From the NCBI RefSeq assembly GCF_016862375.1, contig NZ_BOMV01000007.1, positions 62,001 to 126,000 on the forward strand: 64,000 nt of DNA, written 5' to 3'. Source of the DNA: Paractinoplanes rishiriensis (lineage in GTDB: Bacteria > Actinomycetota > Actinomycetes > Mycobacteriales > Micromonosporaceae). The notes below the pieces were generated by a model that did not search any database, was not told the DNA's origin, and was given only the letters and a program-made list of their open reading frames with translations. Shown one piece after another: positions 41,849 to 50,242 of the stretch (position 1 is its first letter; each line of letters begins with the position of its first letter). The translations under genes and the position numbers were made by a program.

Positions 41849-42397
41849 ATGCGATTCCGACACGCCCCGCCCGGGGCCCGCCACGAACCCCCATCCGCCG
41901 ACGACGCAGCAGCCTGGGTGACCGGAGCGATCCCGGACGGCTGGTTCACCGAACGGCCCGAGGTGATCGTCGACCGCGACGAGATCATCATCTGGGGCCG
42001 GGTGTCCGACCCCGACCTCGGCGCCGAGGCCACCGAAGCCGACCGGGCCGCCGGTCAGGCCGGCCGGATCAACCAGTTCCGCGAGGACACCCGCGACGAC
42101 CGGATCCGGGTGGCCCGCCAGCTCGAACACCGCTACCAGCGCAAGGTCGCCTGGGGCCTGCGCTGCGGCGACACCTCCGAGTTGTTCACCCACCTGTCCG
42201 CGCCGGTGATGACCCGGCTGCGGCAGCCCGAGCGGCAGATCCTCGACACGCTGGTCGACGCCGGGGTGGCCCGGTCCCGGTCGGACGCGCTCGCCTGGTG
42301 CGTCAAGCTGGTCGGCCAGCACACCGAGGAGTGGCTCGGCGACCTCCGGGCCGCCATGACCAAGGTCGACGAGTTGCGGAAGCAGGGACCCGTCTAG
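41849..42397 (+). CDS. conserved hypothetical protein, 182 residues
   Basis: Not recognised. It opens MRFRHAPPGARHEPPSADDAAAWV, has a beta segment VIVDRDEIIIWGRVSDPD, and ends in a helical region. That end includes TRLRQPERQILDTLVDAGVARSRSDALAWCVKLVGQ, reminiscent of a ribbon-helix-helix/CopG partner helix pair. The gap before it (41822-41848) is AT-rich with several TGTAA words; the ATG follows TGTAATC closely and could be leaderless. The HipA-kinase gene begins two bases after its stop, so a common transcript is likely. Confidence 0.6.
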   Translation: MRFRHAPPGARHEPPSADDAAAWVTGAIPDGWFTERPEVIVDRDEIIIWGRVSDPDLGAEATEADRAAGQAGRINQFREDTRDDRIRVARQLEHRYQRKVAWGLRCGDTSELFTHLSAPVMTRLRQPERQILDTLVDAGVARSRSDALAWCVKLVGQHTEEWLGDLRAAMTKVDELRKQGPV

Positions 42398-42398
42398 G

Positions 42399-43127
42399 GT
42401 GATCGGCGTGTTGCGCCAGGTCACCGCCGTCCGTTATGTCACTCCGCTGCGTGAGGGTGGATCCCTGCCCGGCGTCGTCGAGGCCGACGACCTGGGGACG
42501 TACGTGGTCAAGTTCCGCGGCGCCGGACAGGGGCCCAAGGCGCTGGTCGCCGAGGTGATCGCCGGCGAGCTGGCCCGGCGGCTCGGGCTGCCGGTGCCGG
42601 ACCTGGCCGTGGTCGACCTCGATCCGGTCGTCGCCCGGGCCGAGCCGGACGAGGAGGTGCAGGAGCTGATCAAGGCCAGCGCCGGCGCCAACCTCGGAAT
42701 GGACTTCCTGCCCGGCGCGCTCGGCTACGACCCGGTGGCGCACGACGTCGACCGGGCGCTCGCCTCGCGGGTGCTGGCCTTCGACGCATACGTGGAAAAC
42801 GTGGACCGCAGCTGGCGGAACCCCAACCTGCTGATCTGGCACGGCGACCTGTGGCTGATCGACCACGGCGCCACCCTCTACTTCCACCACAACTGGCCGC
42901 GGGCCGAAGCGGTCGTGCACCGCCCGTACCGCTGGGACGATCACGTGCTGAAGCCGTACGCGCAAAAGCTCGCCACCGAGGGGCCGGCCCTGGCCGAGCG
43001 GATCCCGGCGCTGCTGCCCGAGGTGATCGACCTGGTACCGGACGAGTGGCTGGACGACGGCGACCGGGCGGCGTACCTGTCGCACCTGACGGCGCGGGCG
43101 GCGCGGCCGGAGGCGTGGCTGCCGTGA
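42399..43127 (+). CDS. HipA-family kinase-like protein
   Basis: 242 residues. HipA-like core: YVVKFRGAGQGPKALVAEVIAGELARRLGLPVP (ATP-site Lys and helix), FDAYVENVDRSWRNPNLLI (catalytic loop D-R-x-x-x-N-PN) and LWLIDHGATLYFHHNW (metal Asp). It is half the size of toxin HipA and lacks the HipA N-terminal subdomain. There is no HipB-like antitoxin next to it. Its stop overlaps the DUF3037 gene (GTGA). Known: the HipA-like kinase/DUF3037 pair recurs in actinobacteria; its role is undescribed as far as I know. Confidence 0.82.
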   Translation: MIGVLRQVTAVRYVTPLREGGSLPGVVEADDLGTYVVKFRGAGQGPKALVAEVIAGELARRLGLPVPDLAVVDLDPVVARAEPDEEVQELIKASAGANLGMDFLPGALGYDPVAHDVDRALASRVLAFDAYVENVDRSWRNPNLLIWHGDLWLIDHGATLYFHHNWPRAEAVVHRPYRWDDHVLKPYAQKLATEGPALAERIPALLPEVIDLVPDEWLDDGDRAAYLSHLTARAARPEAWLP

Positions 43128-43492
43128 AGATCCCCTACGAGTACGCGATCATCCAGGCCGTGCCCCGGGTGGAGCGCGGCGAAGTGATCAACGTGGGTGT
43201 CCTGCTCTACAGCCAGCGCGCCGGGTTCCTGGCCGCCCGCACCCACCTCGACCCGGAGCGGCTCCGCGCGCTGGACCCGGACGCCGACGTGCCGGCGATC
43301 GCGGCCGCCCTCGCCTCCTGGGAGAAGACCTGCTCGGGGGCGGGGGCCGCAGCCGAGATGAAACCCGGCGAGAGGTTCCGCTGGCTGGTGGCGCCGCGGA
43401 GCACGATCCTGCGGGCCGGGCCGGTGCACATGGGTCTGGCCGCCGATCCCGCGGCTGAGCTGGAGCGCCTGGAGGGTTTATTGGTCCGCTGA
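43124..43492 (+). CDS. DUF3037 protein
   Basis: 122 residues from GTG 43124. Family opening IPYEYAIIQAVPRVERGEVINVGVLLY (residues 3-29) followed by LDPERLRALDPDADV and a helical C-terminus. Function unknown. Always-adjacent partner of the HipA-like kinase, here by a 4-base overlap, so the two products may form one system. Confidence 0.85.
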   Translation: MKIPYEYAIIQAVPRVERGEVINVGVLLYSQRAGFLAARTHLDPERLRALDPDADVPAIAAALASWEKTCSGAGAAAEMKPGERFRWLVAPRSTILRAGPVHMGLAADPAAELERLEGLLVR

Positions 43493-43533
43493 GGGGCCGG
43501 ACAGATCTTGAGGGCGCGGGGCAGACTGTAGCG

Positions 43534-44601
43534 ATGCAGCTGCCGATCAATCCGCCGGTCAAGCCCATGCTCGCCAAGCCCGTCGCGGACATCCCACCGG
43601 GCCAGATCTACGAGCCCAAGTGGGACGGCTTCCGCTCGATCGTCTTCCGGGACGGTGCCGAGGTCGAGATCGGCAGCCGCAACGAGAAACCGATGACCCG
43701 CTACTTCCCCGAGGTCGTCGAGGCCGTGCTGGCCAACTTCCCGGAGCGGGCGGTGATCGACGGCGAGGTGATCGTGGCCGACACCGCGCGCAACACGCTC
43801 GACTTCGAGGCGCTCCAGCAGCGTATCCATCCGGCCGCGAGCCGGGTCAAGCTGCTGTCCGAGCAGACCCCGGCCGGCTTCGTGGCGTTCGACCTGCTGG
43901 CCATCGGGGACGAGGACCTCACCGAACGGCCGTTCGCCGAGCGCCGGGAACGCCTGTTGGAGGCGCTGCGGCACGCCAAGCCGCCGATCTACACCACGCC
44001 GGCGACCGACGACCTGGACACGGCCCGCCGCTGGTTCGCCGAATTCGAGGGCGCCGGCCTGGACGGGCTCATCGCCAAGGGCCGCGACCTGGTCTACCAG
44101 CCCGACAAGCGGGTGATGGCCAAGATCAAGCACAAGCGGACCGCGGACTGCGTGGTGGCCGGCTACCGGGTGCACAAGTCGGCGGACAACCGGATCGGGT
44201 CGCTCCTGCTGGGGCTCTACGACGAACGCGACGTACTCGTCTCGGTGGGGGTCATCGGTTCTTTCCCGATCAAGGTCCGCGAGGAGTTGTTCGAGGAGAT
44301 GCAGCCGCTGGTGACGCCGTTCGAGGGGCACCCGTGGGACTGGGCGGCGCACATGCAGGGCGAGCGCACCCCGCGCAAGAACGAGGTGAGCCGGTGGAAC
44401 AACGGCAAGGACCTGTCGTTCGTGCCGCTGCGGCCGGAGCGCGTGGTCGAGGTGCGCTACGACTACATGGAGGGCATCCGGTTCCGGCACACCGCGCAGT
44501 TCGAGCGCTGGCGGCCCGACCGGGACCCGCACACCTGCACGTACGAGCAGCTGGAACGGCCCGTCCAGTTCAACCTGGCCGAGGTGCTGACCAGCCGCTG
44601 A
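43534..44601 (+). CDS. ligC: ATP-dependent DNA ligase (LigC type)
   Basis: 355 residues. Ligase motif I YEPKWDGFR (nucleophile Lys at about 29), motif III-like VIDGEVIV, motif IV DGLIAKGRDLVYQP, motif V MAKIKHKRTADCVVAGY. A short OB domain follows, ending RFRHTAQFERWRPDRDP. Known: LigC is the stand-alone repair ligase of mycobacteria and relatives, working with PrimPol-type polymerases in gap repair. A matching polymerase gene is 5.6 kb downstream rather than adjacent. Confidence 0.92.
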   Translation: MQLPINPPVKPMLAKPVADIPPGQIYEPKWDGFRSIVFRDGAEVEIGSRNEKPMTRYFPEVVEAVLANFPERAVIDGEVIVADTARNTLDFEALQQRIHPAASRVKLLSEQTPAGFVAFDLLAIGDEDLTERPFAERRERLLEALRHAKPPIYTTPATDDLDTARRWFAEFEGAGLDGLIAKGRDLVYQPDKRVMAKIKHKRTADCVVAGYRVHKSADNRIGSLLLGLYDERDVLVSVGVIGSFPIKVREELFEEMQPLVTPFEGHPWDWAAHMQGERTPRKNEVSRWNNGKDLSFVPLRPERVVEVRYDYMEGIRFRHTAQFERWRPDRDPHTCTYEQLERPVQFNLAEVLTSR

Positions 44602-44667
44602 GAACGGCTTTCAGGCAGACCGGCTAGCCTCGTGCCCAGCAAACCGTGCCGTCGAAAGGCCCGTATC

Positions 44668-46230
44668 GTGCCGCGTCGCTCCCGTCTGGCTGCCGGACTC
44701 CTCGCCGCCCTGGTGGCGGTCACGTCCGGTGGCTGCACCGTGCCCACGTTCGCGCCGAACGGGGCCGGCGAGGTGCTGCCCCGATCCGGAGCCAGCGCCG
44801 ACCCGCGAACGGACACGAACTGGAAGCCGTGCCCGGAGATCCCGCAGGAATTGGTCGGCCGGGGCGCGAGCGACATGACGTATTCCTGCGCGTCGGTCAC
44901 CGTGCCGCGCGACTGGACCAACGCGGGCAGCGGCGAGACGTACTCGATCGCGATGATCCGGATCCGGTCCAACACCCAGCAGAACCGGATCGGCTCGCTG
45001 CTGATCAACCCGGGCGGCCCCGGCGGCTCCGGCATCGACACCGCGGTCTATCTGTCCTTCGGCGAGCGGCTCGGCGGCCTGCCCACCGAGATCACCAACC
45101 GGTTCGACATCATCGGCTTCGACCCGCGCGGCGTCGGCCGGTCCGACCCGGTCAAGTGCATCGACGCCGACGACCAGGACGCCAGCTTCGCGGCGCCGCC
45201 CGACCCGGTGACCCCCGAGCAGTTCGACGACCTGGTGGCGCTCAACCGCAAGATCGCCGACGGCTGCGGCGGCAAGTACGGCCGCCAGCTTCCGCTGTTC
45301 TCCACCGAGCAGGCCGCCAAGGACATGGACGCGCTGCGCATCGCGGTCGGCGACGACAAGCTGTCCTACCTGGGCTACTCGTACGGCACCCTGCTCGGCG
45401 CCACCTACGCCCAGCTCTACCCCACCAACATCCGGGCGATGGTGCTGGACGGCGCGGTCGACCCCAAGCAGACCTTCATCGAGGGCTCCGAGTCGCAGGC
45501 CAAGGGCTTCGAGCGGGCGTTCACCAACTTCAGCAACTGGTGCAAGGCGACGCCGGACCGGTGCCCGATCGCGCCGGACGCGCGCAAGGCGGTGACCGAC
45601 GCGCTGGCGGCCGCCGACAAGGACCCGATCGAGCACACCGACGGCCGCAAGGCCACCTCCGGCTGGATCTTCGTCGCGGTGATCTCGTCGCTCTACACCG
45701 AGACCGGCTGGCCGGCGCTGGCCGCCGCGATCGCCGGGCTCAAGCAGGGCAACCCGCGCGGCGTGTTCACGCTCGCCGACCAGTACACCGAGCGCAAACA
45801 GGACGGCTCGTACACCAATCTGTTCGACGCCAACCTCGCGGTGAACTGCGCCGACACCAAGGACGCGCCGGACATCGACGAGATCCGGCGGCTGCAGGGC
45901 GAGTGGCGGCAGAAGTACCCGCTGTTCGGTGCGGCGCTCGCGGTCGGGATGCTGCCCTGCACGTTCTGGCCCGGCGACCGCGACCCGTACCCGGCCGGCG
46001 CGGCGACCGGCGCACCGCAGATCCTGGTGGTCGGCACCACGGGCGACCCCGCGACACCGTACGAGAACACCGCCGATCTCGCTTCGATGCTCGGCGTCGG
46101 CCGGGTGCTCACCTGGGAGGGCGAGGGCCACACCGCGTACCCGAGCACCAAGTGCGTCGTCGACGCGGTGGACGGCTACCTCATCGATCTCCAGGTGCCG
46201 CAGGAGGGTCTGCGCTGTCCGGCAAAGTAA
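44668..46230 (+). CDS. secreted alpha/beta-hydrolase, TAP-family (tripeptidyl aminopeptidase-like) lipoprotein
   Basis: 520 residues from GTG 44668 (GAAAGG eight bases upstream; GTG 44632 is a poorer start). Lipoprotein signal with TSGGC. Alpha/beta fold: LLINPGGPGGSG (oxyanion), FDIIGFDPRGVGRSD, LGYSYGTLLGATYAQLYP (nucleophile GYSYG). The TAP-like C-terminal domain carries the acid GTTGDPATPY and EGEGHTAY (His). Known: the Streptomyces SlpD/SlpE/Tap group removes N-terminal peptides outside the cell. The last 50 bases overlap the convergent channel gene. Confidence 0.88.
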   Translation: MPRRSRLAAGLLAALVAVTSGGCTVPTFAPNGAGEVLPRSGASADPRTDTNWKPCPEIPQELVGRGASDMTYSCASVTVPRDWTNAGSGETYSIAMIRIRSNTQQNRIGSLLINPGGPGGSGIDTAVYLSFGERLGGLPTEITNRFDIIGFDPRGVGRSDPVKCIDADDQDASFAAPPDPVTPEQFDDLVALNRKIADGCGGKYGRQLPLFSTEQAAKDMDALRIAVGDDKLSYLGYSYGTLLGATYAQLYPTNIRAMVLDGAVDPKQTFIEGSESQAKGFERAFTNFSNWCKATPDRCPIAPDARKAVTDALAAADKDPIEHTDGRKATSGWIFVAVISSLYTETGWPALAAAIAGLKQGNPRGVFTLADQYTERKQDGSYTNLFDANLAVNCADTKDAPDIDEIRRLQGEWRQKYPLFGAALAVGMLPCTFWPGDRDPYPAGAATGAPQILVVGTTGDPATPYENTADLASMLGVGRVLTWEGEGHTAYPSTKCVVDAVDGYLIDLQVPQEGLRCPAK

Positions 46231-46639
46231 CTCCGTCCCGTTCGGCGATCGCCTCGAGCAGCGCGCGCACCCGGCGCAGGTTCCGCTTGAGCTCCTCCTG
46301 CTCCTCGTGCCGGAACGCGTCGGTGTCCACGATCAGCTTGCTGGCGAAGTGCGCGGTGATCAGCGGGATGACCAGCAGCACCATGACCGAGATCAGCAAA
46401 CCGGCCAGGATCCGGGCCTGCCAGCTCTCCGGGGAGATGTCGCCGTACCCGACCGTCGAGGCGGTGACGATCGCCCACCACAACGCGTCGCCGATCGAGC
46501 CGGTGTCCTCGAAATAGTGGTACAGCAGCCCGCAGATGACGATCATCAGTGCGTAGGCGAGGATCAGCTTGCGCGGCGAGTTCGCCAGCCAGACGATCAC
46601 CCGGTAGGTCAGCCGGAACGGCGTGAGCAGCACATGCAT
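46181..46639 (-). CDS. two-transmembrane potassium channel
   Basis: 152 residues. Two membrane helices (about 24-44 and 76-98) flank a pore loop ALWWAIVTASTVGYGDISP with the K+ filter TVGYGD. A basic/acidic helical tail of about 50 residues follows and could assemble the tetramer. There is no RCK/TrkA_N domain. The stop lies 50 bases inside the end of the convergent hydrolase gene, an unusually deep overlap. Confidence 0.9.
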   Translation of the reverse strand: MHVLLTPFRLTYRVIVWLANSPRKLILAYALMIVICGLLYHYFEDTGSIGDALWWAIVTASTVGYGDISPESWQARILAGLLISVMVLLVIPLITAHFASKLIVDTDAFRHEEQEELKRNLRRVRALLEAIAERDGVTLPDSADPPAAPGDR

Positions 46640-46686
46640 GGCGTCATCGTGCCTGAGCCGGGCTCGCGTGTGTGAGACTGCGGCTC

Positions 46687-47142
46687 ATGAAATTCCGGCT
46701 CGCCGGGCGCGCCGACGTGCCCGCCATCCTCGAGTTGCTCGCCGACGACGAGATCAGCCGGTCCCGCGGCTTCGGCGCCGTGCCGGAGGAGGCCGACGCG
46801 GCGACGTGGGCGGCCTTCGAGGCCATCGACGCCGACCCGGCCAACGAACTGATCGTCGGCGAGCACGACGGCGACGTGGTGGCGACCTGCCAGCTGACCT
46901 TCATCCCCGGCCTGAGCCGCGGCGGAGCCTGGCGGATGACCATCGAGGCGGTCCGGGTCCGCGGGGACCGTCGCGGTGCGGGGATCGGCAAAAAGCTGAT
47001 GGCGTACGCGATCACGCGCGCCCGGGAGCGCGGGTGCCGGATCGTGCAGCTGACCACCGACAAGCGCCGGGCCGAGGCGCAGCGGTTCTACGCCGGCCTG
47101 GGCTTCGTCGCTTCCCACGAGGGGATGAAGCTGGCCCTCTAG
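46687..47142 (+). CDS. GNAT acetyltransferase
   Basis: 151 residues. Opens MKFRLAGRADVPAILELL; acetyl-CoA loop VRGDRRGAGIGKKLMAYAITRA (R-x-x-G-x-G); ends AEAQRFYAGLGFVASHEGMKLAL. Small-molecule or protein target unknown. A degraded copy of its last 20 codons occurs at 48799-48858. Its TAG shares CTAG with the convergent diguanylate cyclase stop. Confidence 0.88.
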   Translation: MKFRLAGRADVPAILELLADDEISRSRGFGAVPEEADAATWAAFEAIDADPANELIVGEHDGDVVATCQLTFIPGLSRGGAWRMTIEAVRVRGDRRGAGIGKKLMAYAITRARERGCRIVQLTTDKRRAEAQRFYAGLGFVASHEGMKLAL

Positions 47143-48590
47143 GGTCCGCCCGGCGCCGTCCGGCGGATGGCGTACTCGGGCTCGGCGTGCACGACGAACT
47201 GGTTGCGGCCCTGGCGCTTCGCGCGGTACATGGCCTGGTCGGCGTGCCGGAGCAGGCCGCGGGCGTCGGTGCTGCCCGGCGGCGCGAGCGCGATCCCGAC
47301 GCTGCACCCGACCCGGACCGGGCGGCCGTCCACGACCAGGTCGCGGTCGACGCCCGCGATGATGCGCCGGGCCACCGCGGCCGCCTCGTCCGGGTCTTCA
47401 AGGTCGTCGAGCAGGACCCCGAACTCGTCCCCGCCCAGCCGGCCCACCAGGTCGGGCCGGGGCACGCAGGCCCGGACCACGTCGCTGATCAGCGCCAGCA
47501 GGTGGTCGCCCACCTCGTGGCCGTGGGTGTCGTTCACCGGCTTGAAGCTGTCCAGGTCGAGGAAGAGCAGGCCGACGGGCCGCGGCGGCTCCGCGTCCAG
47601 CGCCTCGCCGGCCGCCCGCCGGAAGGCGGAGGCGTTGAGCAGGCCGGTCAGCCCGTCGTGGGTGGCCGCGTACGCGGTGCGCTCGCGGACCGCGCGGTGC
47701 TCGGTGACATCGCGGTGATGGGCGACGATGCCGCGCACCGCCGGGTCGTCGAGCAGGTTGCGCACCGTGGTCTCGTGCCACCGCCAGGTGCCGTCGCCGG
47801 TGCGCACGCGCAGTTCGGCGCGGTGCGCGGTGGAGCCGTCGGTGGTGTGCACGCGCTCGCGCAGCCCGGCCGCGACGGCCGCGTCGTCCGGGTGCACGAG
47901 ATCCCACATCACCCGGCCCAGCAACTGGTCGGGCGGCTGCCCGACGACCGTCCGCGCGGCCGGGCTGGCATAGGTGATCTCGCCGTTCGCCGCCCAGACG
48001 ACGATCATGTCGGTGCCGTCGTGGACGAGCGCCTTCATGCGCTCCTCGCTGCGGCGCAGGGCGAGGTCGGCCCGCTCCCGCCGGTGCACGCTGCGGCCGA
48101 GGACCCGGCAGGTGGTGGCCGTGCCGACGGCGATCAGCGCGGCAGCGCCGTGCACCTCGGGCTGCGGCAGGTAGGAGTACACCCAGCCGGCGGCGACCGC
48201 GATCTGGCCGAGTAGCAGCGTGCCGACGCTGCCGGCCACCGCCGGGCGCCACGCCCGCGAGCCGGACCAGCCCAGGTGCATCGACAGGATGTGCAGGTGC
48301 GCGACGGCCAGCAGCGGTCCCCAGCCGAGCAGGTACATCACCAGGCTCACCTGCACCATGTGGCCGCCGACCCGCAACCACAGCCGCCGGCTCAGGTCGC
48401 CACCGGCCAGCCGGCGCTGCACCTGGGGCTGCTGATAGAGCATGCCCCCCAGCAGGGCGGTCGCTGGCATCCAGAGCGGGGCGCGGCCGGCCAGGTCGAG
48501 CGCGTGCAGCACGGCGACGACGACGAGTACCAGCGCCGGTTCGACCCCGTGCCGGAGGTAGTCCGCCACCCTTCGCCAACCAGGCCGCAT
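47139..48590 (-). CDS. membrane-anchored PAS-GGDEF diguanylate cyclase
   Basis: 483 residues from ATG 48590 (GGGG four bases upstream). About five hydrophobic segments in the first 150 residues, a PAS domain (about 180-300; LVHDGTDMIVVWAANGEITYASPAAR) and GGDEF (about 310-470). Motif LGGDEFGVLL is intact, preceded by FLDLDSFKPVNDTHGHEVGD. No EAL. The RxxD inhibitory site is not obvious. Known: makes c-di-GMP. It and the GGDEF-EAL protein at the left end are the two c-di-GMP enzymes of the window. Confidence 0.9.
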   Translation of the reverse strand: MRPGWRRVADYLRHGVEPALVLVVVAVLHALDLAGRAPLWMPATALLGGMLYQQPQVQRRLAGGDLSRRLWLRVGGHMVQVSLVMYLLGWGPLLAVAHLHILSMHLGWSGSRAWRPAVAGSVGTLLLGQIAVAAGWVYSYLPQPEVHGAAALIAVGTATTCRVLGRSVHRRERADLALRRSEERMKALVHDGTDMIVVWAANGEITYASPAARTVVGQPPDQLLGRVMWDLVHPDDAAVAAGLRERVHTTDGSTAHRAELRVRTGDGTWRWHETTVRNLLDDPAVRGIVAHHRDVTEHRAVRERTAYAATHDGLTGLLNASAFRRAAGEALDAEPPRPVGLLFLDLDSFKPVNDTHGHEVGDHLLALISDVVRACVPRPDLVGRLGGDEFGVLLDDLEDPDEAAAVARRIIAGVDRDLVVDGRPVRVGCSVGIALAPPGSTDARGLLRHADQAMYRAKRQGRNQFVVHAEPEYAIRRTAPGGP

Positions 48591-48625
48591 GTACCCCTGA
48601 TCGGCAGGCGCGGTGCCCAATTGAG

Positions 48626-48797
48626 ATAGGGCATGTCGCCCTGGCCGGCCTTCTCGTCGCGCTGCGACCACTCCAGCAGCGGCGTGAGGTCGTGAGCCAG
48701 GCCGTCGATCGCGGCGTGCGGGTCACCGACCTTGGCGAACCGGGCCGGCACCCGGTCCGGGCTTGCGCTGCTCGACCTCGCGGGCCAGCGCGATCGC
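48626..48797 (-). pseudogene. remnant of a LigD-type polymerase gene
   Basis: 48626-48752 matches 50333-50459 of the intact polymerase gene base for base, with about four differences in 127 (read by eye). At 48752 it jumps to sequence resembling 50645-50689, so about 185 bp are missing. Fused into the reading of VPARFAK-GDPHAAID-LAHDLTPLLEWSQRDEKAGQGDMPY and then lost. No intact start or full domain remains. Confidence 0.85.
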
Positions 48798-48798
48798 C

Positions 48799-48858
48799 CA
48801 GCGGCTCTACACCGGGCTGGCTTCGTGGCCTCGCACGAGGGGCATGAAGCCGGCCTGG
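48799..48858 (+). pseudogene. remnant of a GNAT gene 3' end
   Basis: Resembles 47080-47138, the end of the GNAT gene: AQR-YxGL, then FVASHEGMKxA in shifted frames. One single-base loss and one gain break the frame; identity by eye is about 80%. It abuts the polymerase remnant. Confidence 0.65.
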
Positions 48859-48944
48859 CGGTCCGGTTTGGGTGGTGTGCCGGATGGTGTGGGTCGATCT
48901 TGGGGGATCCGGGTTTTGTCGTACGGGTGTTCTAATTTGGCCGG

Positions 48945-50231
48945 GTGCTTGGGGATGTGCAGCGGCTCCGCGCCGACACCGCGCAGGTGGCGGGGTCGGC
49001 CATGTGGTCGTTGTCCGACGACGAGCTGATCCCCTGCCTGCGCGAGGCATACCTGCTGGTGCAGGTCGCGCTACTGATCGTGGTCCGGCTGGTGCAGGTG
49101 GCTTGCGGGCGGGGTGTGCCCGGCACTCAGGGGCATCGCACCGCGGCCGGGTGGTTGCGCAGCCAGTTGCTGATCGACCACGGGCCGGCCCGCGAGCTGG
49201 CCGATCGGGCGACCGCGCTGGTCAACCGCCCCAATGTCGAGCAGGCCCTGCTCGACGGTGCGCTGGACCTACGGCAGGCGGGTGCGGTCGCCGACGCGCT
49301 GGAGGCGATCCCGGGCGACCTCGCGGTAGTCGGCGAGGACGGCGAGCCGGTCCCGGACGGTGCGCTGATCGCTGACCAGGCCGAGGCGTTCCTGATCGAG
49401 AAGGCTGCCCACTTCCCCGCCGAGCAACTGCGACGGCTCGGCGAGCGGATCCTGACCCACGTAGCTCCGGAGATCGCCGAACGGGTGGAGGCGGCCGCGC
49501 TGCGACGGCAGGAGGCCCGGGCGCACGCGAAGCGCGGCTTCACGTTGACGCGTCCGTACGAGGGGGTGGTCCGGGTTTCCGGGTCGTTCACCGTGGAAGA
49601 TGCCGAGACCGTGACGGCCGCCATCGAACCGCTGTGCGCGCCGCTGCCCGAGGACGACCGATTGCCCGCCCAGCGCCGCGCCGACGCGCTGGTCGACGTG
49701 TGCCGGCTGGCCATGAAGGGCGGAGATCTGCCGGACAGCGGCGGCGAGCCGGCTCAGGTGATGGTGACAATCCCGTTCGATCCGATCGCCGGCCTGCTGG
49801 GGGCCGGGATCACCGACGGCGGTGACCGGATCTCCGCGGCCACGGCCCGGCGGCTCGCGTGCAACGCGCGGATCGTGCCGGTCGTGCTCGGCGGCAAGAG
49901 CCAGATCCTCGACGTCGGCCGCGCCTGCCGCCTGGCCACCGCCCCGATCCGGCGTGCCCTGGCGGTGCGGGACGGCGGCTGTGCCTTCCCGGGCTGTGAC
50001 CGGCCGCCGCGCTGGTGCGACGCGCACCACCTGCACCCGTGGTCCGCCGGCGGGGTCACCAGCCTGGACAACCTGGTCCTGGTCTGCCGTCACCATCACC
50101 GCGCGCTGCACGAGCCCGCGCTGGGCTGGGCGGCCCGCTTGGGTGCGGACCGCCTGCCCGAGTTCATCCCGCCGGTCTGGGTCGATCCGGCTCAGGCCCC
50201 CCGGCACAACCTCTACCACCCGCGTAAGTGA
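48945..50231 (+). CDS. DUF222 / 13E12-repeat family HNH endonuclease-like protein
   Basis: 428 residues from GTG 48945. The helical DUF222 region fills about 1-310. The C-terminal HNH nuclease is VRDGGCAFPGCDRPPRWCDAHHLHPWSAGG, then LDNLVLVCRHHHRALHE, with both Zn-Cys pairs and the HH catalytic motif intact. Known: these genes multiply in actinobacterial genomes (REP13E12 of mycobacteria) and can act as integration sites; the activity is unproven. A TCTAAT nine bases upstream suggests a leaderless transcript. Flanked by 127-bp direct repeats of the polymerase gene end. Confidence 0.88.
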   Translation: MLGDVQRLRADTAQVAGSAMWSLSDDELIPCLREAYLLVQVALLIVVRLVQVACGRGVPGTQGHRTAAGWLRSQLLIDHGPARELADRATALVNRPNVEQALLDGALDLRQAGAVADALEAIPGDLAVVGEDGEPVPDGALIADQAEAFLIEKAAHFPAEQLRRLGERILTHVAPEIAERVEAAALRRQEARAHAKRGFTLTRPYEGVVRVSGSFTVEDAETVTAAIEPLCAPLPEDDRLPAQRRADALVDVCRLAMKGGDLPDSGGEPAQVMVTIPFDPIAGLLGAGITDGGDRISAATARRLACNARIVPVVLGGKSQILDVGRACRLATAPIRRALAVRDGGCAFPGCDRPPRWCDAHHLHPWSAGGVTSLDNLVLVCRHHHRALHEPALGWAARLGADRLPEFIPPVWVDPAQAPRHNLYHPRK

Positions 50232-50242
50232 GTCCCACCGGG

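Noticed and set aside
42399-43127. HipA toxin of a classic HipBA toxin-antitoxin pair
   Set aside because: Half-size protein, no HipB, and the DUF3037 neighbour marks a different family.
48945-50231. Transposase or insertion sequence with terminal inverted repeats
   Set aside because: No inverted termini or DDE/Tyr/Ser recombinase motif found; the flanking repeats are direct copies of a polymerase gene end, and the product is a DUF222 HNH protein.
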